From Rachycentron canadum (Eukaryota > Chordata > Actinopteri > Carangiformes > Rachycentridae): a stretch of 64,000 nucleotides of DNA. The position numbers and the translations under genes are program-made. The stretch is taken from contig CM076669.1 in the NCBI GenBank assembly GCA_038496675.1, positions 8,725,924 to 8,789,923 on the forward strand, in the 5' to 3' direction. Under the pieces are notes generated by a model, which was not told where the DNA came from, made no database searches, and saw only the letters and a list, made by a program, of their open reading frames with translations. Below, in pieces: positions 1 to 33,443 of the stretch (its first letter is position 1; each line of letters opens with the position of its first letter).

Positions 1-1244
1 TGGAGGAGTTTGTACACAAGGTATAGACCACACATACAGGTGCAGGTACAAATGTTTATGCTAAATTGCTTCAATTCCTTTGCCGCAGAAATTCCCCCTC
101 CATTCTTCCCTTTCAGTGAGCAGATGTTTAGGAGCACCACACCTTTAATTCCTCCTCCCACCAAATTAGTTTACCTTCCCGAGAGCAACGGTTGTTTTAC
201 AGACACAGTTTTCAAGCAACACTCAATAAAACCACACAGTAAAGCCAATAAAAAACAATAAAACCGTAAAGACACAAAACAGACGGTTGCTTGTATCCTG
301 AGCAAGTTCACATGCTCAAGTTTAGCAATTTTCCTTTTTTATTTTATTTTTTTTTTGGGTTGTACTCGACCTCTGGCTGTGTCAAACCGGTTGGGAAAAT
401 ATTCAAAACACGTAGTCGCCACTTGGAGAATTCAACATGTTTACTAGTGATTAAAAATGTTTTACAGAGCAGCTTGAGAAGCCAACTTAATGAAAACCAG
501 CATGTTATTTTTTTACTTCTTCAATTGACATTGCCAGAGACTCTCAGAACATGGCTCTGTTTCTGAGGAGCCGGCTTGTGTCCAGTAGGAGTTTCTTAAT
601 CGACTTTGTGGAGAATTAAAGAGAGGACAGCCTCTGAGAGGACGCTGCAGAAATGTGGACTTATATCATCCCAGCTTGGACCAATATTCACTCGCACACA
701 GAGATAAACACACAATCACACACACACACTGAGAGGCCTCTGAAATTGCAACCAGCAGGTTGTAAATTAGGGAGATGAATCACTCTGGAGAGAAACTGTC
801 AAAGGGTTTTCTCTCTCCCGCTCTCCTTCTCTCTCTCCCTCCCTCTCTCTCTTCCTCCCTCTTATTTACATCACCTGACCCCTTACTGTTCATTTGACAC
901 TTAGACTACACACTTGTGATCACACACTGGACGCACAAACCCTCAGTTTCAAGGACATTTAATCGTCAACCAGCTTTTTCTCATTAATCACATTTAGATT
1001 CAGTTGCGACTCTTTTCTTTTTCATGATCTGCCTGTGTCGTTTATTAACCAATCAGGTGTGGGAAGGCCGGTGGCGCGTCATACCTCACGACGTGCTCCC
1101 CGATTGGCTAAAGGACAACGACTTCCTGTTGCACGGCCACAGGCCACCGATGCCTTCGTTTCGCGCCTGCTTCAAAAGCATCTTCAGAATCCACACAGAG
1201 ACGGGAAACATCTGGACACACCTGCTAGGTAGGAAACACACACA

Positions 1245-1295
<51 letters not shown>

Positions 1296-2903
1296 CTGAT
1301 CCAAATAAATATATCAACATGAACCCTGACCTGAAATGCTGAAGTTGGCTCCTCAAGAAGCAACAACACAACTTTAACCTCAATTCACACAAATGTAATT
1401 TTACAAACTGAAACAACTGTATAGCGTGTGCGCTCCTTTAGCTCATCTCCATGTTGTTAACCAGGGCTCATTAGGTAACAAATCCATATGCACAGCATTA
1501 CACTGACAGACACCAAGTCCCAGCTCATTGGCTGTTGTCAGCAGCTGAATGCTGAGATGAGGGTTTTTATAGAAGAGGTTATGAAGTTTGCTCATTTCTC
1601 TTGTCTCCCCCCCCCCCCCCCCCCTGTCTTGAAAACAACTTTGTGTGACTATTTATTTCCTCTGCTCCCACCTAGTGGCGTAAAACAGACACTGCACCTA
1701 AATGTTGTGTTTTGAGTGAGATCTTGAGATAGTTTTAGTCTCTTTGTTTTGGTGAAATATATAAACATGGATGTCCAGCGTGGAAACCAGTTGATTTTAG
1801 TACCGGTTGTTTATCTTGGTTGATTTAATCTCTCTGTCTCCGCAGGCTGTTTGTTTTTCCTCTGTCTGGGTCTGATGTACATGTTCAGGCCCAACATGTC
1901 GTTCGTGGCTCCGGTCCAGGAGAAGGTGGTGATTGGGATGTTTTTCCTGGGAGCCATCCTCTGCCTCTCCTTCTCTTGGCTCTTCCACACAGTCTACTGC
2001 CACTCTGAGGGCGTCTCCAGAGTCTTCTCCAAGTGAGACGCAGACCTCCCAGATTAGGAAGTTTCCTTCCTCGTGTCGCCGTTCCCATGACGCTCACAAG
2101 GTCTCTGTTTTTCCTCTCAGGCTGGACTACAGCGGGATCGCCTTCCTGATCATGGGCTCATTCGTGCCCTGGTTGTACTACTCCTTCTACTGCTCCCCTC
2201 AGCCTTGTTTCATCTACCTGATTGTGGTGTGTATACTGGGACTTGCCGCCATCACTGTCTCCCAGTGCGACTTCTTCGCCACGCCACAGTACAGAGGAGT
2301 CAGAGCAGGTAGAGTGAGACAGCGCATTATTTTGATCTCTAATCAAATGTTTTATATTATCCACGGATCAAAACATCACGACCCCAAACTTCACGGGTTT
2401 GTTTCTCTCTCCCTGCTTCATCAGCATCATTTGTTCTCGTGTGTTCACGCCGTCTCTCTCTGTGTAGGAGTGTTTGTTGGCTTGGGTCTGAGCGGCGTGG
2501 TTCCCACCCTGCACTTTGTCATCAGCGAGGGTCTGATCAAAGCGACCACCATCGGTCAGATGGGCTGGCTGCTGCTGATGGCGATGCTCTACATCACCGG
2601 AGCCTGTCTGTACGCCGCCCGCATCCCCGAGAGGTTCTTCCCCGGCAAGTGTGACATCTGGGTGAGTGTTTGAATAACGCACATGAACAGAGCAGACGCC
2701 GTTTGATTCAGAAGTAGAGCTGCTCCTCTGTTTCTCTGTCACACATTGAATTTATTCTCTCTTTTCCGTCATAGTTCCACTCCCACCAGTTGTTCCACAT
2801 CCTGGTCGTCGCCGGGGCTTTTGTTCATTTTCACGGCGTCTCCAACCTGCAAGAGTTTCGGTACACGGCGGGAGCAGGCTGCGCTGAGGACGGCACCCTT
2901 TAA
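1..2903 (+). CDS. adipor2: adiponectin receptor protein 2 (3' part, six exons)
   Basis: Seven-helix PAQR-family receptor that binds adiponectin and has ceramidase activity; acts at the plasma membrane with the N-terminus inside. Coding exons: 1-20 (partial; reads TG GAG GAG.. = (M)EEFVHK), 1057-1228, 1846-2032, 2121-2308, 2468-2661, 2775-2903 (TAA). Phases agree at all junctions and all introns are GT-AG. 295 complete residues are visible; human ADIPOR2 is 386 aa, so about 90 N-terminal residues lie upstream. The diagnostic block WEGRWRVIPHDVLPDWLKDN is present. Zinc/catalytic residues of the family are intact: His at 1986-1988 (LFHTVYCHSEG), Asp at 2125-2127 (LDYSG), and His at 2784-2786 and 2796-2798 (SHQLFH). 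adipor2 is chosen over adipor1 because of IPHDVLP, SPQPCFIYLIVV and ATPQYRGVRAG. Oddity: Cys at 2266-2268 (SQCD) where mammalian receptors have Trp. The next gene, phtf2, is convergent. Confidence 0.97.
21..1056 (+). other. adipor2: adipor2 intron
   Basis: Begins GTATAG directly after the partial first exon and ends in AATCAG before GTGTGGGAAGG. It contains a short CA tract (717-730) and a CT-rich stretch (about 810-860). No conserved coding segment was seen. Confidence 0.85.
1237..1294 (+). repeat. (CA)n microsatellite directly after an adipor2 5' splice site
   Basis: CA dinucleotides with one CAGA interruption, starting about 8 bases after the donor GTAGGAAA at 1229. It is transcribed as CA in the adipor2 pre-mRNA. 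Confidence 0.97.
1607..1624 (+). repeat. poly-C run of 18
   Basis: Uninterrupted run of 18 C in the adipor2 intron spanning 1229-1845. The same intron holds (CA)n at its 5' end and nothing else recognised. Confidence 0.95.
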
Positions 2904-5225
2904 CACACACACACATTTCACAAGGAGGCACTACTTCTGATGATATGCACAGAATTACAGACACACACACACATACACTCTTATACTTACACACATATGC
3001 TCCTCAAACACACACATACAGCCGAAGACACGGGCTCTTCCCCCCCAAACTGAAGTCCGGTGTGTGTTTGTGTGTGTGATGCACAGAGCTGATTGAGGAG
3101 GGTTTTCTTTCTGTCTGTCTGTCCATCCATCCCCACGTCCTCTGGCTCCACTGCTTTGACTTTAAAACAACCTCCAAGGCGACGTTTTATAAAATGATTC
3201 CTCTTTCCAGGAAGTATCTCGGTTTGTTCAGGAGGGGGGTGAGCCGATCACATCTTCCCTTCTGTAACTCTACATTTCTCCTGTGTTGAGTTCTGACATT
3301 TAATGGTTTGAATTGAAGAGGAAACCTAATGTGTGTCTTTCCAAAAAAAAAAAAAAAAACACAAAAAAAGACAGTTTGAGGTGTTTTTTTTTTTGTTTGT
3401 TTTGTTTTGTTTTGTTTTTTTTTGCAGAATGCCGTTTTCCAAGTCATATTTTAGAGCATTCACATGAAAAAAAGAAAAAGATTTGAGTGGAAAATGTCTT
3501 TGGATTTCTTCCATGATTGTTAAGGCTGCAGGGGGTGGGATGGTGCAGGGGTGGGGGGGGTTAATAGTCACTTTTAAACGTTCAAAAAAAAAAAAGAACC
3601 CTTTTCCATGTAAATAAGATTTCTAAATTTTGGGTTATAGATTTGTATGAAATATATATGAAAAAAAAGAACAAAAAAAAGGTGTTATAATGGCAAGAAT
3701 AAATAAATATGTTAGATGATAAATCAATTAAGGATGAGGAAAAGAGGTGTTATATCTACACTTGTTCCAGCAGTGAGGTGCAGTGGAGCAGATAATAGAT
3801 TCTGTGCTTGGAGGGAAGTGCTTCATACTATTTCATTAAGTCTGTATATGCAAGGATGAGATGTGGAGGCGAAGAGGAAATATAAGGCACAACATCTAAA
3901 TCTTATCGAACAAGCAGCGACTTGAAGACTTGCTTGTATCTCGTCTCCAGCGCAGGTCGGAAAAACACAACTCAGACCTGGAAATGGTGATGGGTCAACT
4001 GTCCTGTTTTCTTTTTTTTTCTTTTTTTAAAATTTTGTTAGTTTTTTTTTTGTTTTCTTTTCTCTCTCGCTCTCATGTTGAACCTGCGGCCTTGTGTTTT
4101 TCAAGCACCACAGTCAGAGCGCTGATCTCAAATTTCTCACGTGTGCTTGAAACAAAATATAAAGTCAAACCTATGAAATTATAAAAGTCATCTTGATATG
4201 TAGCCATTTTCATTTACATACTGTAAATTGTCTTGTATATCTAATGAAAAAAATAATTTCCAATAATTTTATTCTTTTTTACGACATCCCCTTAAATGAC
4301 TCCATAAAACACATCAACCATAACTTTAATACATTTCTTTGTAAACAAGGCTCCAGAGTCATTCATGTCATTTTGGTACTGTAAGTCTTCAGTATTAATG
4401 CAGTACAGATGCAGTTCAATGTCGTCGTCCTCCTCTGTGTCATTGATAAGATTCACCTCCACACAGAAAAAAACATGTTAAACATGTTTCTCTTTCTGAC
4501 TGGGTTGTATTTTAATTTATCCACTGCTGTTTTTGGTAATATTATTATTGCTATTATTATTATTACTATTATTGTTATTATTGCAAGCTTTAATTTCACT
4601 TTTTTCTTTTCTTTCTGGTTAATTGTTTTTGTTTGTTTTCATCCGTTTGTATTGCTCATCCAGAGACCATCATGTGTGGGGAGAGCAGCACCAAAAATCT
4701 CTCACCTTGAAACAGCAAAAAAAACAAACAAAAACTTGATTTTTCCAGAAACATTTGGACAATATTCACAAACAGCTTCTGTAACTACTACAATGAACAG
4801 CCTCAGATATAAATAGATTCACTCCGAAGCTAATACAAGATGACTTTGTATGTTCTAACAAAACCAAAATCTTGCACAAAAACAACGGAAACACTTACAT
4901 TCTGGGCTCGTCATAAAATATATTTATGATTATTTGTTTGAAATTTAGGTTTGTGAATTTCTGAACAGCAAGTTCAGTTATTGTTTGAATGATCTGCTTC
5001 TTTGCATCCCACTTTGTTTTGAAGAAGAAAAAAAAAAATCTTATTTTCATCTTGTTTTTCTTCTTGTTTCTTCATTTTTCTGTTTTTATCTAGTTTATAT
5101 TAATTTATTTCTTGGGGAGCGCATATTGTCTGTTGAAGCACACGTTCCGCTCTGATGGGCGTGTTTGATTGCAATAGACCTTTATATCTGCTGTATTGTT
5201 CTAATAAAAAGTTTTTTTGATCTGT
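2904..5225 (+). other. adipor2: adipor2 3' untranslated region (inferred extent)
   Basis: Follows the TAA at 2901-2903 and runs to the AATAAA at 5203-5208, where cleavage is expected within about 25 bases. It is AT-rich with poly-A and poly-T runs (3342-3420, 4010-4060), a TTATTA-rich stretch (about 4535-4585) and several ATTTA-type elements (4915-5115). A Pumilio-type TGTAAATA lies at 3609-3616. An earlier AATAAATAAA near 3699 could give a shorter isoform. The extent is inferred from signals, not transcripts. Confidence 0.65.
5203..5208 (+). terminator. adipor2 polyadenylation signal AATAAA
   Basis: Canonical hexamer (CTAATAAAAAG) followed by a T/GT-rich stretch (5211-5245), as expected for a downstream element. 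Best candidate for the distal adipor2 3' end. Confidence 0.65.
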
Positions 5226-5690
5226 TGTTTTGTCCTGTTAGTGTGTTCATATGTGCACAACGTTTAAATAATGTCATGAGTAAATTCCTTTATAAGCATC
5301 AGCTACGACAAAGTATTCAAGCAGGATTTGCAGAAGATAAAAATTCTGGTATATTTCTACTTTTTTTGTGCGTCTAATTAATACAGGCCTATTTTTTTTC
5401 TTTAAAAAGTACAGGAAATTCAAAATTTGCGATTATGAATTTGTAACTAAATGTGTTGAGTACGTTGTTGCGCTGAAGCATCGTCTAGAAAATGTCAACG
5501 TTTGTCAACAATTGTCCTGATTTAAGTTAAAAAATTGTGTTAAGTTGACTCAAAATTAAATCAACAACTGTTTGGGTCATGTGGATGAACTCACAATTAT
5601 ATATATATATATATATTTTTTTTTTTTTCTTTGAATGTGTCGCCCGTGTGTACAGAGAGTTTGCTACAGTGCTGAAGGACAACTCAAGGA
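5226..5690. other. spacer between convergent adipor2 and phtf2 3' ends
   Basis: About 465 bases, AT-rich, with a short (AT)n tract followed by poly-T (5598-5630). No gene was recognised. Both flanking ends are inferred from poly(A) hexamers, so the true spacer could be shorter or the UTRs could overlap. Confidence 0.5.
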
Positions 5691-5712
5691 TCAGGGAGTC
5701 AACATCCATTTT

Positions 5713-5718
5713 TTTATT
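5713..5718 (-). terminator. candidate phtf2 polyadenylation signal
   Basis: TTTATT on the plus strand reads AATAAA on the minus strand. It is the first canonical hexamer I found downstream of the phtf2 stop codon. Confidence 0.45.
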
Positions 5719-8079
5719 TTCTTATAAAAATGTAGACCTTATGGACAGACCAGTTCACAAAAAAAAATCTAAATCTAAATATTCAGATTCTTTGAAAAGA
5801 GAATCACAACAGTCTTTTTTTTACCTAGATTCATTTTCATACATACGTTTCAAACTTCTTTGTTCCTTGAAAACAAAATTTTTTCTGACAAGCCTGAAGA
5901 ACAAACAACTGTTACAAATGAATAATGAAAGAACAAAAAGCGCCAAAAAAGAAAAAAAATACAACTTAAAGTATTTCCAAAGGGAAACAAACAGATTTTA
6001 AAGCAAATACATTCTTTTTTTTTCCAGCAGAGAAACAAAAAACAAAGCACTTTGGTCTTCCTCCTCAATCACACTGAAGATGATGCTATAGCATTTCTAT
6101 GAATGAAGTTAGTTTCAGTTAACACATTGCTAACTAATTAACTGAGGCAACATTTGTCAGCATTTTCATCACATTTCAGATATTTTCTGTGGGGATGATA
6201 ACTTCACGTACCATGTAGGATTTACTTCAGAGAGCGATGTTAAGTTCAGTCGCTTCAACAGCAAAACTCAGTCAAGTAGGTGAGGTACAAGAGAAAGTCT
6301 CTTAGCATCGAAATGAGATGTAACTTCTTTTCTCCCATTTAAAATCTGTTTTTAAAGTGCGTGTCTCGATTCCCATTCAGACGTGTTTTTAACTGCCTGG
6401 GACAGGCAGAGGGAAACTTTCACTTCCATCACCGTCTCCTGCCAAACACAGAAATCTGCCGCCTAAGAAACTCTGGGACTTTGATCTAATGTTTATAGAA
6501 AACCCTTTGAATACTGACTGATATCAGATTGTCCCAAAATGTTCAAACTGCACCCACCAGGAACTGAACCTCTTCATGCTGTTGTGATATTCAGGATGTA
6601 AAAATTGACCAGAAAATTAGATGTTTTTGCATAAACTGCAACTGCAAACGTTACAACCTTCACACGTGCTGCTGGAAATACTGTCAAAAGCAATGACCAT
6701 TGAAACAGTTTGAAAAATAAATAAAAATATAAAAAGGGGATCATTTCAGTCTTTACTGGCTCTTGACTTTTCTCTTAAAGGGATTCAGACGTGTTTCTTT
6801 ACACCTCAGATGTTTCCGTCAATGTCACCTGAGGCTCGTGCTGCAAAGCAACTCCAACATCTTTTCGTTATCTGCCTTGATTCAACTGAACGAGTTGATA
6901 ACCAGCTTCTGAGAGCAGGTTATCCAGGACGGTCGACGTGAGGTTAACCCTGGGTTTACAGACGCTTTTTCAATTACGAGCAACACCATCAGCACCAAGA
7001 ATAAGGTACTTCCCATGATGAGAGGAAACAGTGACATCTCTCCTGAAGTGACACTGAAGGTCAATTATTATCCTTATTATCCAACATTAAACCAACATTA
7101 AACCAACATGCACTGAGTCTGCAGTTATTTAGTGTTGGTCCTGTTTGAGGAGCAAACTGAATTATCTGATTATTCACTGCTCGTTTTTTAATTGTGACTC
7201 TTTTGTTCCTCTCGGGCTCCTGTAGAAATGGTGACTCTTGTTTTTGTTTTGTTTTTTCCCAGGTATCTGATCGGTCAGTAAAAGTTGACCTGTCCCAGAG
7301 GAAGTGAGCTCAGCTTTAGTTACCATCCTAACAGCTGAAACCCAGAGTTAAACCTGAAGTTGCCTGAACATCAGCTCGTCACCTGTTTCTTCATGTTGTT
7401 AGTTCAATAACCTAATGATTGTTTCTCTGCAGCGCTGATGTCGACAGGTAATTCCCGCACCCACCCCCCAAAAGAAACCAAACCAAAAACAACTTTGTCC
7501 AATTAAAAAGCTAATTTAAAAAACTTGAACCTGCGGGACATCCATTAACACACGTGACTAACTGAAGCCTTTATGTCTGGGAGCTGGAGTAAATGAATGA
7601 ACAACAGAGCTGAAACCGACTAAACAAACCATCACATTCATTTTTGTCAAATACCAGGATTTATACTCAATGTATGTTAAACTTCAGTGGACTGACCCTA
7701 TTCAACAAACCAGCCTGGATCAGGATAAAACAGGGACAGGATGAGCCCCTGAAACTATAGTTTGATCTAAAGGTTCTCTGTGGTATGAAGCATTTTCTGC
7801 ACCATCTAAGAACTTTTGACTAAACTAAAATTTCATTTTACGATTTCAAAAAAAGAAAAAAAAAGAAAGAAGAAAAAACAGGTTTTAAGGATGTAACAGT
7901 TTTGAAGTTTTGCTTTGAAACTCACTCAACATAAATAATAACTTTCAGTTTAAGCAAATAAACACAAAAATTACAATAAAAAGATGTTTGCCCTGTTGGC
8001 AGCTCAATACTTTGCCTTCATATTTGCAAATGAGCTGAAATGAGAACTGTTGCAAATGCAGCTTAGAACCTAAACCATC

Positions 8080-8117
8080 ACAACAACAACAACAACAACA
8101 ACAACAATAATAATAAT
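8080..8117 (-). repeat. (CAA)n/(TAA)n trinucleotide repeat in phtf2 3'UTR
   Basis: Nine or so CAA units followed by four TAA units on the plus strand, read as GTT/TTA in the phtf2 transcript. Confidence 0.9.
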
Positions 8118-8337
8118 TTCTTATAATAATAACACTTTTTGTCGACGGGTGAAATATAGCATTGTTGTGTGTCATAAAACACAAAAATGGAAACAAACTA
8201 GAATTCAAATAAACCCTAAGTAAAAACACTGAGTGGGTAAATAAATAGTTTGTGAATTGCACAAAGTGAGAACGATGAAGGTCGAAGCAGTCTGATATGT
8301 GGAGACTGAAAGGTTGACACTGTTTCTCAGTTCTTTG

Positions 8338-29650
<21,313 letters not shown>

Positions 29651-31246
29651 TTACATTTCCCTTCTCCCCGCCTAGGGCATCTTAGACTGAAAACACAGTG
29701 ATAGAGAGAGAGCAGTGTCAGTGACGGAGTAATGAGGCAAGAGGGAGGAAGACTTAGGTCTATATACCTGGTAGGCAGGTGTGTCTTGAGAGAGGGAGGG
29801 GAAGGCACATTTACTTGCGCATACTTGCACACGTGTGTTTACGCTCACTGCATGAGTTCATCCTGCCTTTTTTTATACATAACACACACCCATTTTACAG
29901 TGTAAACAAATGTGTTTCTATGAGCTACTCTGGGAAAAAGCTGAATCCTTACCTGACATAATTACATACATGTAGAATAGATTCCTGATGTCAAGTGCAC
30001 CTGATGACTGATAACACTTCTTAAAACACCACCAACACAAACTCGTATCTCCTTTAATTATCAGTGTGTGGGACACTGATGGGAAATTTACATGACAGAG
30101 AGCTTGTCTGCAACCCCGACCGTGTCCACAGTATACATTGGACCAGCAGTGTGTCAGTGTTACAGTCTGTGTGTCATTACAGCAAGTTGTCTTTGAAACA
30201 GGATCTTTTGATGTTGGAGGTGATGCAAGCTTGTTTGTTGTGGTTAAAGAGGACAAGAGCAGAAAGAACTGCACTGGATCCGTTGGTACATCGCTGAGCA
30301 TTCACGTTATTTGACACTAAGAATAACAAAAGAAAGTTATGTCCTTGTTTATTTACAACATTTAATAGGTTTTCATAGATGTATAAGGAATGACTGAAAT
30401 ATTCTCAGAATTTACATGAGGGCTGTAAACTCTGACTGTGACAGTTTGAAGAATTAACCATTAAACCATTAAAGAAGAAACATCTGCATTGGTGTGGGTG
30501 GAAAAGGAAGGAAAAGAAGAGATGTGGTTAATAAGCTAAAAAGTGAAAAAACAAAACATGGAGGCTTTGTGGTTAGCCACTCTCCTTTCCTCTTCTCTCT
30601 CTGCCTCTGCAGCTTTTCCTTCCTCTTATGTCTTTCAGTCTCTTTACATCTCTTCTCCATTTCCCTGTTATGTAAGTGCGTTGCTGTCATGCTGTGTGAG
30701 CAGAGGGGATGGAGGAGCAGATAGATGGAGAGTGAGGACAGCGGCTGCAGGCCAGGCTGACTCAGTGGATATGACGTATTTAAGACATCCTTCTTTGCAG
30801 ACTTGACAGCTGGCTGTCATTTCCAGTGAATAGCATTCCTTGTTGGAAGAGTCTTTAGTCATTTCCAATGTGGTAAACATCTTTGTGCATAGATGTGCGG
30901 CTACTTTTCAGGCATTTTACCACAGTTTGCCTTCAGAGAAATGTATGTGAGATTGTAATACAGGAGTGTTTAACAGCTCCACAGCTGCTCTGCCAACTAC
31001 CAAACCACAACACTTAGTGTTTATGTGTGTGATAAAGTTACCACTTCAAAAAGAGTAGTATTAGTGTGAGTGCATGTTGACATCCTCGTGTTCAAAGCCA
31101 CAGGGGAGCAAGTCCAAGCTGTGTGTGAATGTGCAGAACATGAAGCTCAAAAGCAGGAAGGAGACAAACGTTTCTGCTCGAGCCAACATTAAGAACAGTA
31201 GTTTGTAAGTGGAGCAGCGCACACGCACACACACACACGCACACGC

Positions 31247-31285
<39 letters not shown>

Positions 31286-33396
31286 TTACAAAGTTCTTAA
31301 ATCCATAAGTGCTGCATGCAGACTTTTGCAGAAGTGTCATGTGCATTTCTGTGTATGTGTTTGTATGCGCGTGTGTGTGTGTGTGTGTTTTTGACCCAGA
31401 AGGCCTGAGACATTTTTAGCAACCGGAAGAAAGTCTCTTGCTTGCTGTTGTCTAGAATTACAATCGTCACTCCTCCCTTCATTTCTCACCGCTGAGCCAG
31501 ACTATTTCTGACACTGACCACACTATACACTTGTGTTTTAAAATTATGAAAATGAAACATATTTGAACCTATATTTGAAAGACTGAGGGGAGAGAAAGAG
31601 AGAGAGAGAGCAAGGACGCTCTCTCTCACTCCGTTTGCCCTTTTTATGTGCAGTGGTTACACAAGTAAATGGGTTTAGTGTCAACAAAAGCTTCACATTA
31701 AAAGTTAAGTGAAGAGATGGTGACAGAGGCTGTGAGAGAAATGAATAATGGACAGATCAAGAGGAAGAAGGAAGCTGTATCTAAAGAGCAAACACATTAT
31801 GTAGGGTGAACAAGCAAGACGAGTATTCTCTGCTCCACTTCCTCCGTTAGCATAAACACTGAGATGAGTTTATTTCTAGTTCACACACAAGAGTCACTGC
31901 CATCCTCAGCTCACATCAACACACTGTTCTCAAAGCTCAAACAGAGATTTAATAGTTTGGCACTGTGATGAGAGGAAAAGTAGATTTCAAACACTAATTT
32001 CACAGGTATGGACGTTCCCACGGGGAAAATGGACATTTATATTGCATTTGTTAACCGTTTCCAATTTGATTTATTTTATCAATAATTATATAAAGACATA
32101 CATCAATGCCACAATATTAAATTATTAAATTGTACCTGCTATTTTGTTGGTTATTTGGAGAATTGTTTACAGGATTACAATTTGCAATTATACTTAAAAT
32201 TTTTATTTTATTAATTATTATTTACAATGATCCAATCAAGAAGATGTGAATGTCATTTCTACTTAAATAAAATAAATTACTTTTAAAAATTTGCAAACTT
32301 AATGTTGATTCATTGTGTGACCAAATGACAAACGGATAATTGCGCAAACACAAAATCAACAATTGTGAGCATGACCACACACTTATCACAGACACACCGT
32401 CATTGGTGGAGCTGGACCACAAACAGCAGGGTTTCTGTTTTTAACTCAGACTTTCTGACAAATTTAAGACCTTAAAGCCTCCTCACCCAGAGACTGTGAC
32501 AACAAAAACAGGCTATTCAAAGCCTCAAAATCCCTCCATCATACCTCAGGGATGCCAGCACTGATTCACTAACATCATCAGGCACAAACACACACACACA
32601 CAGACGTATCATTATTGCCCAATACAGCTACACATGCAGGATTAGCTGTAAACTGCTGCGTTATCATTTATGATGGAAAACATAACAAGAAGTAATAGGC
32701 TGGGAGTTCTTTCCTAACACACTTTTTCCATAACCACACACTTGCAATGTTCCCAAAATACGTTGCGGTTTGTTAAAGGGTATTTGGGGAACAGAGCCCA
32801 GACAGACACACAAAGACGTTATACTTATATTCTCGTCACAGGAAGCAGATTTCAGACATTCAAAAAAAGAAGCAGCTCAGACAGAGTGCTCATCTGCTGA
32901 TTTCCTACATTTAAATTAAGATTAAATAGGTCAATGTAAAAAGTTAGAATTAGTGTGAAACTCATGACTCTTTTCATTTTTAACAGTAAGTCTGGTAGCA
33001 GTAAACTCATGTTAACAAGACAGTTTCATTCACAAACACACCCATGACAAAGCTTGCAAAGAATTTAACAACAATAACAACCACACACACACATAGTCTG
33101 CAGCTCTATGGCTCGCCAAGTCTGTCTGACCAATGAGCTGACCCATTTACACAGAGAGAGAGCGAGAGAGAGAGAGTCAAGTAAGACAGCATGTATTATG
33201 TAGGCCACAGTTTACAGGAGAGCTCTTTTTGTACCCGTGTGTGTGCGAAAGAGTGTATAGGCATGTGTGTCTTCTTTGTGTGTCCAGGAAATGGCTGAAT
33301 GTAATTAGCCATATGTTGCAGCAATGTGTATGAATGTTAATGTGAGCAAGGGTCTGTGGCAGAGGAAGGTTGAGTTTCGAATGCTTTCTGTGTGCT

Positions 33397-33443
<47 letters not shown>

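Larger units (their letters stand above)
5691..8337 (-). other. phtf2: phtf2 3' untranslated region (inferred extent)
   Basis: Runs from the phtf2 stop (TGA, 8338-8340) to the first minus-strand AATAAA (5713-5718). It holds an (AAC/AAT)n tract at 8080-8117 and no coding similarity. The extent is inferred from the poly(A) hexamer only; an ATTAAA variant exists near 7187. Confidence 0.55.

Noticed and set aside
1..2903. adipor1 as an alternative identity
   Set aside because: IPHDVLP, CFIYLIVV and ATPQYRGVRAG match ADIPOR2 rather than ADIPOR1 (IPYDVLP, ATPKHRQTRAG).
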